A DNA stretch of 64,000 bases from Haliclona indistincta. Lineage: Eukaryota > Porifera > Demospongiae > Haplosclerida > Chalinidae. Position 1 is the stretch's first letter; each line of letters opens with the position of its first letter. Below the pieces are notes generated by a model. That model was given only the letters and a program-made list of their open reading frames with translations, was not told where the DNA came from and ran no database searches. The position numbers and the translations under genes are program-made. Positions 46,001 through 55,600 of the stretch are shown here, piece after piece. The stretch is taken from positions 2,703,809-2,767,808 of the forward strand of contig OZ024788.1 in assembly GCA_964017065.1 (NCBI GenBank). Direction: 5' to 3'.

Positions 46001-47208
46001 AGAAAGAGAGAGAGAGAGAGAGATCAAGTGAGTGGGTGGGTGAATGAGTGAGCCAGTGGTACATTACCATTTCTGCTGACACACACTGCTAGTACTGTGA
46101 GCAGTGGTTTGAGCAGTTGTGTTTGTTGAGTGAAGTAGAGCATGTTGACAGCAGCCGGGAATACAGCACAACACTGCAACTGATTGTACTCTGAGAGAGA
46201 AGAAAGACTAATATTATTTTATTGCTTGTTTTACTAACCGTTGTGTGGTTGAGTAGTGGCTGTCATGATAGCGTTGGCTAGGCATCCCCACAGCTCTACT
46301 AGCTGTGTGTTCATCTGTTTGCTGTCACCATCTGATGCAGCACACAAGTCCTTGAACACAGTGACTAAACACCTGAACACGAGAACAGAGCATGACACCA
46401 TTACACCAGAGCAAAGAGATACAGTACTGTATAATGCTTTTTCTGAATTTCTACTAACAGTTCAACAAACACTACTGTGGCACAGAAATTACCGTGGATT
46501 AGTACTTACTTAAATTGATCAATTATTTTTGCTAGTAGTCTTGTCTCTCTTGCCAGATGCTGACCTTGAACTGATGGACAGTAACAAGACTAGCACTAGT
46601 GTCATGAGTGATGTGTGGTAGTACTCACTGTTGTCTAGCAGTATGCAAGTGGTGAGGAAGACACTAGTTGCTTTCAGAGGAGGAGAGGAGTCCTCAGAGC
46701 TGACCAGGCTAGCCAGCATCTTGAACAGGTTCTTCTCTGTCAGTTGCATCTTACACTCGACTAGACAAAATACACAAAATTTGATGTCACACATTGCAAT
46801 TTTTGTTACCATTCTCTTCCACTGCACAGCTGAGGGTGTATAGCGCTGCTTGCTGGAGCTGCTTTGATGCTGTGTTGACCAGTAGCTCAACAATGGTCTC
46901 GAGTCCTCCAGATACTCGCAACTCTTTGCTGGCTACAGCTACGAACACGTGGAAACAAAAAATTATTTTATTGTCTAACTGAGCTCACTATTGTTCCTAC
47001 ACATAGCTGCTATTGTGACCAGCACTTGCTTCTGTGTGTCCACTCCGCCATTTTGTAGTGTAAGGCATTCTAGCAGCAGACCCAAGTCTTCACAGACTAG
47101 AGAAGTGAAAATGATATGGCAAGTTACCAACAGCAAGAGTGGAACAGGCAGTAAGCATGGCTAACCTGCTTTGCTGCCTTCGTCCTGTGCATTGTGAGAA
47201 GCAGCCAT
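43068..47208 (-). CDS. TERB1: TERB1 copy b, nonsense codon in Myb exon
   Basis: Model, minus strand: 47166-47208, 46989-47096, 46810-46938, 46629-46760, 46510-46570, 46239-46372, 46068-46190, 45813-45989, 45625-45741, 45473-45543, 45343-45409, 43345-45281, 43068-43247; 3279 nt, all junctions in phase. Exons 2-11 form an armadillo-like array (SGGLETIVELLVNTASKQLQ, LPLLTVLAV-like segments). The large exon is Lys/Glu-rich with a coiled coil (QRQTENLAKQREELVSR), then Gln/His/Ser-rich. The last exon is the Myb/SANT domain, but a TAG at 43209-43211 replaces a Glu codon kept in copy a, at the start of the domain. A product ending there would lack the Myb domain. TERB1 joins TRF1 and the shelterin-SUN/KASH link at meiotic telomeres; the family is known from animals. 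Confidence 0.85.
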
Positions 47209-47464
47209 TAGCAACGGAGCTGTTGCAGCAAAGACGCTCAGCTCTGCAACAGCAGCAACAGGTGGAGCTGGCCCGCGCCAATAATCGAGGCCACGCCTTC
47301 TCAATAGATAACTTAACCCGTGAAGAACCCGCCAGTTGCGACTCTAAACAAGAAGACGCCACTGTAGCTGAAATATTACCAGTTGCAAGGTGCAGTCTCC
47401 ATAGATTTAAATTTTGGTGGGATCTTATCAGATTTTTGTTAGCTTCTCACACAAAATCGTGAAA
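47209..47464. promoter_or_regulatory. Bidirectional TERB1/API5 upstream region, copy b
   Basis: 256 bp between divergent start codons, homologous to 14283-14583. Conserved blocks include CCCGCCAGTTG and a stretch just before API5 ending ACACAAAATCGTGAAA. A shared promoter is inferred from the layout. Confidence 0.55.
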
Positions 47465-50329
47465 ATGGACAGTGGAGGAGGGGTGGAAGAATTGTACAGA
47501 AACTATGGCATCCTCGCTGATGCAAAGGACAATGCTGGAGAGGTGAGTAGTTTCTATAAATAGAGTGAAAATAGCTTCTGTGTACCATTTTATGAAAATT
47601 AACATGTTCTATTTAATGCTCACTCTCTGCGTTTAAATTTTATTTCCCAGCACCAAGAAGCATATGAGTGTATTCTAGCAGCATCCAAAGGGACTGGTGG
47701 AGAGAAGAGGCTTGCAGCTGGCTTCATTACAAAGTTCCTCTCCTACTTTCCTGAGATGACAGAGAAGGCAATGAACGCTTTACTAGACTTAGTTGTTGAT
47801 GAAGACACAATGGTAACAAGTGGGTGTGGTATGATATTAACTAGGCGTGGTCTGTATGTGTTCTATAGATCAGGAGATGTGCCATCAAGGGTCTACCCAG
47901 CCTGTGCAAAGGACCAGATGAAGCTCTACTGTGCACTAAAGTCGCTGATGTACTGACCCAGCTTCTTGTGACTGGTGAGTTAGCCATTGTCTTGATTCTA
48001 CCCTACATACATTGCTTCAGTTGTTGATTGATGTACATGTGTGCCAGTGATGATTTTAATATTCAAGTAACCATCCAACATTTGTTGGACATGATTACAA
48101 CTTTGCGGTCTCACTGAAGGCACTTTATACGAGCATTTTGTATTACTTTGTGCAAGTAGCAGTCTCAATAATAATTATTGTTCTTTTTCAGAGGATGCCG
48201 TTGATTTGGGTCTTGTCAAGACAGCAATGTCCACTGTACTACAACTCAATACAGCAGGTTAATGTATTGTGTCTTCATAAGCCAGTGATGATCTTGTTCT
48301 AAGTAACTTATCCTCCGTTGGTTGGATATGATTACAACTTTGCGGTCTCACTGAGGCACCGTCTGTGTAGAGATACATTTGTATTGTTACTCCTAAAGTA
48401 TTTGGCTTCTTCTCCTTACCATTATTCCTTCTCAAGGTGCTCTTAGTGGTATATTTGATCAGATCATGGGAGGTAGTGATTCAGTGAGGGAGAAGGGGAT
48501 AGAGTATGTCAGTGTATCACTGATGGACATGAGACACAAACTCTTCATACCATCACTAGAGATTGAACAGTGCCTCGTGGAACTGGTCAAAAAGGTCAGT
48601 TTTGCACCTCAAGTTCTTCGCATCAAATTCATGCATTTTCTGAACACAAACCTTCACAAGCCTTCTGTAGATAAATTTAATAGCATGGAAAGCATCTTTG
48701 TTATGGCTACTAACTTCATTGTTCTCTTCCACTAGGTGTTAGTAGATGTGTCAGGAGATGAGTTTGAGTCTTTCATGGAGATACTCAACAAGATGCAGCA
48801 CCTCTCAACAAGTGAGGGATCACAACAAGTGATTGATATTATCAGTGAGCAAGCTGAGCTGGAGGAGGAGTTTCAGGTATACACAGAGGCCTACTTCAAA
48901 GACCATTGTTTTACAGTGTGTTTATTTCTAGGCTGAGAATGCTGAATCAGTGGACAGGTTCTCAGTGTGCTTCAGAATGGCTTTGAAATTTTCCAAGGTC
49001 AGTATGATAGCCTCATTACTACTAGCCCTTGTTATGGTATTGTGTAAGCTTTAGTCTGTTTCATAATTTTTGTCAGTGATGATACAACTTCTCTCGGCTA
49101 ACTATCCAGTCACCTGGAGATGATTATATCTTACTCTGAGGCATATGATGTGGTTACATGTAATCTTACAGTGTTGCTGTGCTAGTAAGCTGTAGCTAAC
49201 CCTCTCCTTCCTTTCTTTCTCACAGAAAGGTGGCTCTCTTGCTCGTTTCATCCAGTATGTGTGTCAGCAAGTTCTTCCTCTCTTCTCAGTCACTGCAGAC
49301 AAGCAGGGTCGACACGAGATAGTCCAGCTGCTAGCCGAGGGCTCAATGTACCTCAGTAAAGAAGATGACCTCTCAGATTGCTTCCCTTCTGTCTACTCTT
49401 TTCTTCTAGTAAAGTGCATGTGTCAATTTTGGAAAAGTTTTTGATTGTTTTCTTTCTATTTAGGAGCATATGCCGCCTCCTCCTGACAGTGAAGAAGGTG
49501 AGAAACCTAACTTGCAGTTTGCTGTGGTCGAGTGAGCTTTGTTTATGGTTTGCTGAACACCAGATGTGTGATTGAAATATACAAAACTTTAATTCGTCCT
49601 CACCTCGAGTATGCAGCATCAGTTTGGGCCCCCCATCTTGCAAGAGATATTGCCAAGCTAGAGGGAGTCCAAAAATTTGCCTTGCGCATGGCGTCTCATA
49701 ACTGGTCTGCCAGTTATCAGGACTTACTAACTGAGTTTAGCCTCCCATCTCTTGAGAGAAGAAGATACATGACACGGCTAATTTTCCTTTATAAAATAAT
49801 TAATGACTTATGTTATTTTCCTTCTGGTTTAATTTCTCATAGAGAACCCCACTCTTATAACACACGCACATTTCACTCACTCTCATTACTGCAACCTTTC
49901 ACTCATTCTAACTATTATTTGCACTCGTTTGTTCCTAAAACAATAGCTGATTGGAATTCTCTTCCATCCATTATTACTTTCTCTTCATCGTTATCGTCCT
50001 TTAAATCTAGTTTGCTTAATTATATAACTTAGTTTATTTTATTTTGTTTTGTTTTTTTTTTTTTTTTTGGATGCACACTAGAATTAGCTTAATTTGCTTT
50101 TTTGTGTTTCCTTTGCTCATGCAAAAACATATTATAAAAAAAAAAGAAAAAAGGAGTGAGAATTACTTAATTTTTGATTTAGAGTCCCGACTATCTTGTT
50201 GGTAATGAGGAAAGATTAAAGGAGTTCAGATTGAGGCTGCAGTATTTTGCTCGTGGCTGTCAGACCTATCATAATCAGTTGCAGGTTGCTCTGAAGGGGA
50301 AGAGCTCACTGGAACTAATGGAGGCACAG
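47465..50329 (+). CDS. API5: API5 copy b, interrupted by retroelement and 3' truncated
   Basis: Exons 47465-47542, 47651-47812, 47869-47974, 48192-48257, 48437-48594, 48736-48876, 48932-48997, 49226-49408, 49464 to about 49530, and 50183-50329. The frame stays open through exon 9. Family landmarks in order: ELYRNYGILADAK, GEKRLAAGFITKFLSYFPE, IRRCAIKGLP with VADVLTQLL, IFDQIMGG, GDEFESFMEILNKM, EHMPPPPDSEE, then LRLQYFARG in the last exon. A non-LTR retroelement enters right after NLQFAVVE; the segment homologous to human CLLYSFHQLGRK is missing, and nothing matching the C-terminal quarter was found. API5 is a nuclear HEAT/ARM-repeat survival factor. A truncated product keeping most of the helical array is possible. 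Its introns carry the three snoRNA candidates. Confidence 0.88.
48041..48123 (+). ncRNA. Candidate C/D-box snoRNA 1 in API5b intron
   Basis: Same as 15155-15237 base for base: GTGCC/GGCAC stem, C box at 48047-48053, D box at 48114-48117. Intron bases just outside the stem differ between copies. Confidence 0.75.
48291..48357 (+). ncRNA. Candidate C/D-box snoRNA 2 in API5b intron
   Basis: GCC/GGC stem, C box GTGATGA at 48295-48301, D box CTGA at 48351-48354. Only difference from the copy in API5a is a purine swap at C-box position 1. Confidence 0.74.
49071..49143 (+). ncRNA. Candidate C/D-box snoRNA 3 in API5b intron
   Basis: TGTC/GGCA stem, C box at 49076-49082, internal TCCAG/CTGGA stem, D box CTGA at 49136-49139. 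One base differs from the API5a copy, in the region before the D box. Confidence 0.68.
49537..50153 (+). mobile_element. 5'-truncated non-LTR retroelement (RT C-terminal end)
   Basis: A plus-strand frame ending near 50032 encodes the typical end of a CR1/L2/Jockey-type reverse transcriptase ORF: YKTLIRPHLEYAASVWAP, then KFALRM and RRRYMTRLIFLYKI. A T-rich then A-rich tail precedes the right flank. GAGTGAG occurs at 49530-49536 and 50154-50160 as a 7-bp target duplication. It is dead on arrival and lies between the last two API5b exons. Confidence 0.87.
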
Positions 50330-50332
50330 GTG

Positions 50333-50364
<32 letters not shown>

Positions 50365-50378
50365 TGCGTGTGTGTGTC
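50330..50378. repeat. (GT)n/(GCGT)n array starting at an API5b splice donor
   Basis: Begins with the GT of the splice donor after exon 50183-50329 and shifts from GTGTGT to GCGTGCGT and back. Confidence 0.9.
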
Positions 50379-50639
50379 CCCATAGCAAAGCCTCTGATAT
50401 AGCAGTCAGCTATCAACATACAGCTAGGCATCAGTTTTTTTTTCAGTCTTGTACCACCAACAGCATTAATTTTTCAAGATTATTAATTTACTACTATGTT
50501 AGCAGTAGAGGTGTGAGAATATGTCTTGCTATGTTTGATTATTATTCAGCTGATGAACTGAGTCAAAAAAATGCATTTTATCTTACTTTTGTAGTAGACA
50601 ACTTTGATATTGTTGTAAATTAGTTCAAAATGCAAAAAT

Positions 50640-51072
50640 TAGTATCAACTGACATCAATGTGCTTAGTCAGCTTGATTGAGCTAAAAATGCTGTCTACCG
50701 TGCTCCCTACCTGACCCTTTGCCTTGGTTTCAGGTGTTACTGGTTGGAAATCAGTGATATACGATTTATCCCATATCTGCATGCTGTAGACTGGCGGGCA
50801 TTTGAGCATGTGCAGTAGCAATCACATGATCGACCATGTGCTAATACAATTGTGGTAGAAAATGTGAGACGGCTTATCTTTGTCTTTGGGAAAGAATCAA
50901 TTTTTTAAAGTGAGAGTAGAGTTTCTGAAAACATTTGTCGCTTGACTTGTAACATGCTTCACATCATGGTTAGCTTGTGTTTGTATTTGCAGTCATGCTA
51001 AGGTTGTAGCATTTGTTTGGTCTTTCAAGAGAGTTGACAGGCAACCCCTATCTACCTTGGTGCACGACTACA
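50640..51072. other. No gene recognised downstream of API5b
   Basis: About 430 bp with short frames only. I see no API5 C-terminal exon here. Confidence 0.5.
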
Positions 51073-51575
51073 TACAGTAGGCCTCAAAATGAACTTCCCG
51101 TTTTGTCTGCGTTTTACAACCGTTTTTATAAGTATGCGTTGTTAAAAAAACTACAAGAAACGTACAAACGAACTGTCGTGATCGCGCGCCATCGTGGGAT
51201 CGATCGTTTAAGCGATCGTTAATACGCAAAATATGTTCGCGCGCGGGCTCGCTCGCAAATTAGCTAGCTGCGGCTGCTAGCTTATTCAAAGCTTCTGTCG
51301 CTGCTCATGGAGGCGACTCGTGTAGGAAAGGCAGTGTCTAAGTACAGGAAGCTCGCCGTGCTCTTGGCTCTAGCGCTCACATCTTTTACACGTACACGCG
51401 CTGATCACGTGCCACTAGATGAGCGTTCGTTAGTATGCAGAATTTTCGTTAGTACGCAGAATTACTCGTTATTACGAACGACTATCGTTTAAACTAGACT
51501 ATTTTAAAACGCACAAAAAGCTTACTAATCGTAATAATAAGACAAAACGGGAAGTTTATTTTGAGGCCTACTGTA
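51073..51575. mobile_element. 503-bp MITE, about 35-bp TIRs
   Basis: Ends TACAGTAGGCCTCAAAAT and its inverse, continuing through AACTTCCCGTTTTGTC with one or two mismatches. Contains GATCG-rich palindromes. No coding sequence and no clear target duplication. Confidence 0.7.
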
Positions 51576-51586
51576 GATCGTCAGTA

Positions 51587-51874
51587 CAGTGGACCCTAAT
51601 CCGTACCCTCGCTAATCCGAATGAAGATTTGGCTCATTAATATTCATGAATCATTAAAATTTAAAATTATTTGTTGTACGGTGTCCATATCTTCTTGTAA
51701 ACATGATGACCACGAACAACACTGTGGACAGAGAACTGCACGCTAGTAGTCGCCATTATTGCCGTGAAACGCGAAAATTCGTGTAGGGACGTGGTCAGTA
51801 GTGAATAAACACGCCCATTTCTCTAATTCACTAATCTGAACGCCCCCCGGAACGGGGCTAGTGAGGGTCCGCTG
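51587..51874. mobile_element. pogo/Tigger-like MITE with TA duplication
   Basis: CAGTGGACCCTAATCCG at the left and AGGGTCCGCTG at the right, each bordered by TA (51585-51586, 51875-51876). This matches the usual pogo/Tigger end and TA target. It sits almost directly beside the previous MITE. Confidence 0.8.
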
Positions 51875-52074
51875 TACTGTGTACATTTTTAGCATTAGGT
51901 TTTGACTATTGAAAAACCGTCTGTTGGTGTCTTCATCTACCCACATGGTTTCTGGGAGGTCAGGCTATCATACCTAGGCACCTTTGAATTGACATCATAA
52001 GGATATATAATAATATTGACCTGAGAGGCTATTTTACTCACAATCTTTTACTTCTACATGTAGGTTCAACATTC

Positions 52075-52560
52075 TTTAAAACTTGACTAATCAACAACAT
52101 GAAAACTAGAGATGGAGCAAAAGATGGTGCTACTGTCAAGTCACAAGACCAAGCTGTCATGTACGCTCAAAGGTTGAAGAAAGTGCAAGATGAGATTCAC
52201 TCTGCTGACGACAATTTCATCTTATCACATGGAAATGATGATGGTGTGTTCAGAATTGATCATAATAATATAGACTACGACCTTGCAATTGAAGACCCAG
52301 TAATTGAGACATAATAAACCAGTTTTCTTAGAGGCATTGAGCAAGATTCTTGTTCATAAGAGACTCAGTTGAAAGCCCAAGTTACCTAACTGGTCAGAGC
52401 CGACAGAGGATCCCAACGAGGAAGAATCACCTGTCCCAGTGTCCCACAAATCGATGTCATGCTGATAAGTGCAGAATATGACATCCTATGACTGATCCTG
52501 GATATGCAGTTCTTCGGAAATTGTATCTCAACAAGGCGCTTGGTCATGTGCATGGTGTAA
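52075..52560 (+). pseudogene. Caspase relic
   Basis: A decayed copy of the caspase exon at 29227-30000: RDGAKDGA, then ADDNFILSHGNDDGVF (His region) and a later YDPMTDPGYAVLRKLYLNKA-like p10 piece in another frame. The catalytic Cys block is lost; frameshifts and stops separate the pieces. Directly upstream of gene 3. Confidence 0.78.
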
Positions 52561-52678
52561 AGACATTTCCTGTTGAAAATAGAATTAATTTAAAAAAATT
52601 AATAACATTTATATCCGGTTGCTCTGCTGCACTGCACGTGATTATAAACACATTCCTGTTTGAAAACAGGGTTGGGAA

Positions 52679-55600
52679 ATGTCTGAAGACTCAGAACGGC
52701 CCCGTGCTATAGACAGACGTGAGTGTAATCGATGTGCAATGCATGGTGTTTAACCTGTGTATACGTTACTGTACAGACTTATTTCAAGTACTTCGAAATC
52801 TATTGAAAGAAGAAGAAGCTGAGTGGCGTCATGTTGGACTAAAACTGGGCGTGCCCAAGGCACAATTGGATAGCATTCAAGCAACGAATGCACATCAAGG
52901 CGAAGCACAGTGCATGACAGAGATGCTGTCGTGTTGGCTTCTATCTATGCCTAAAGAATCTCAGTTGGATAATATCATTGCAGCTCTCAATGAAATAAAT
53001 GAAAATATGGCTGACAAGCTGAAAGAAGAATATTCTAAGATTTCTCAAGCACTGTCTGTTGCAGGTAATAATCTCTACAGTATAGAAAATACATGTTTAT
53101 GATATTAAAATTTTTGTTTATAGATTCTATAAATCCTGATGATGTTATGACATCACTGGGAGTAACAGTCACCATGAATATCACCAACATTGGTGCCCAG
53201 GGCTATCCTGGCACAGGAAAAACATCAATTCTCGATCTTGCCATGGGAAAAGAGCCAGCCCTTCAAAGGAACAGTACCGCCTGTATTGATCCACCCTCTC
53301 GTTACATAATGGTTAGTAGTGAAGCTGATTCCAGTGCAGTGGAGTGGGAGAACGTCACTACAGACAAGATGTTTGAAATGGTTTGTGGAGCAGTGAAGAA
53401 GAATATTGAGGAAAGTCCATTGGACAAGGCTCTGGTCCATTCAGACAAGCCTGCAGTAGCAGCACTACCAGTAGCAATAGACACTAGCTCACTTTCTGCA
53501 AACGACACTGCTGCAGAGTATGACCCAACTCCTGTTGGCAATCAACTGGTCCCTCCTACACCACCACCAGCAGCAGTAGCAGGCAGTGCTAATCAGATAC
53601 CAGCAGCAGCTGAGCCTTCTCTTGATCCTTATTCTCCTGCTCACGTTGGCTTTACTTGGTTTCCTGATCTGCTCAAAGAACTGTACAGTAGCAGAAGTTC
53701 TGGTGTAATCTTCAACTCCCACTGGATGATGGTGACTGATTTTGGTGGCCAACCACCATTTCTAGATGCAGCTGCTCTCTTTCTTCGCAACAGCTGCCTT
53801 CAAATCTTTCCTCTGAAGCTCAATGAGCCTTTAAGCAAAATGGCAGAGTTTTCTTATTTCTTTAATGGCAAGTCTGCCAACTTTGATCAATTTGATGTAA
53901 TGTTGAGCAATCAACAGATAATGGAGACTCTAGCCAAGTCTACAGCTTCTATTCAGCCGCCATACACACCGTTAGCATCTGAGTGTCCAAAGGGAGCTAA
54001 ATTCACAATCGTGGGCACATTCGAAGACGAGGCACACCATTGCAGTGAAACAGTAGCAGAGAAAGAGACAATTCTCAAACAAGTCCTCGAACCGTACAAA
54101 GCATTCCGAGTGCAGCTTGGTAGCAAGGTGATCCTGCCTATCAATGCCGTCGCCATAGACACCGAGACCAGGAAGGAGCGGACAGAGTCAGCAAAGAAAC
54201 TTCGACGACTATTGCAAAAGGCAAATGTGACGATGAAAGTAGAGGTAAAGCTGCGCTGGTTTGGGTTTCTCCTGAGCATGCTGACTATAGCTGAGAAGGG
54301 TGGTAAAGCCATACTCACACTTAGTGAGTGCTATAGACTCGGAGACTCTCTTGAGATGGACAAATCAGAGACCATGAAAGCAATCCAGTTTTTCCACGAT
54401 ATTAGCCTCATCATGCATTTTAATACTCCGAAGCTCAGAGACTCTGTCATCGTCGATACCAAACCAGTATTCAACAAGCTCTCTCGACTAATCACTCTCT
54501 CACTTCTGGATGAAGACTTTCTTGCTGAGCACTACGATGACATTGTCCTTCTTGACGGAGCCAAGGAACTACTCCAGTACCACGGGCGCTTCTCACGGTC
54601 TACACTAGAGTCATGCGTTGAGTTCTCTGAGTCCATTCCATTGCAATTCTTTATCGATATTCTTGAGCATGTAAAAATAGTCGCTGCAATTGACCAAACA
54701 TCAGAGTATATAATGCCTTGTGCTCTACCCTATTCTACTGAAATGCCTGACTCCTCCCACCCATGGGTGATTAGACTGAGAGTAAGACGAGGGGTCGATG
54801 AAGAGTATGTTCCTATACCAGTGGGTTATCTACCAGCCATTCTAGTCTTCCTTCTTACTATGTTCCCCGATCACTTTTCTTTAAATCGTCACCAGAGACA
54901 ATATCGTAATGTGATCAAGCTAGTTTACAAGCCTGGAGGATTGATCTGTTTAGTGGAGCGCCATCTTCAACTGGAGGTACACTATAGTATAGCAGTCGAA
55001 AACTTCATGGAGAGTACGCAAATATTCGAAATCGCGTTTTGGAGTCAATACGTTTGACAGAAGAAAAACTCCACATCAGAGAAGGTGCCATCACCAAAGT
55101 GGACTCTTTCCTATGCTCCTGTGGTAAGAGCAGCATGGCCCAACACATCTGTATCTACAACCCTGAGACACAGATTGTGGAGTGTGAGAAGACAAGAGAA
55201 GTGTTTAGACTGGAACCTCATCATCAGGTCTGGCTAGGTATGTTATAATTATTAGTATTGCTTTTATTTACATGTAATTGATCCCTATTATAGAAAAAGA
55301 AAAACACTGCATTAGAATTTAATTCCGCTATAAAAATTAAGGGTGCAGGCACCCGCCCACGCACGAATTTTTGCTTGGTTGCTAAGGACTCGTATCTCTG
55401 AAACTATGATAGTTGTCACAATAAAACAAGCGCTAGTGTAAAGGCTACTACGAGCGTAGTCTATTATGCAACACAGAACGCTAGAAGCAGTACGGCTATG
55501 TAACCGCGCCGTGTAGAAAGATAACACCTTCTAGTCGATAAAACTCACCGTTGAATTGTTTGTACAAACCGAGTTCACACTATTATGTGCATCTTGGCCA

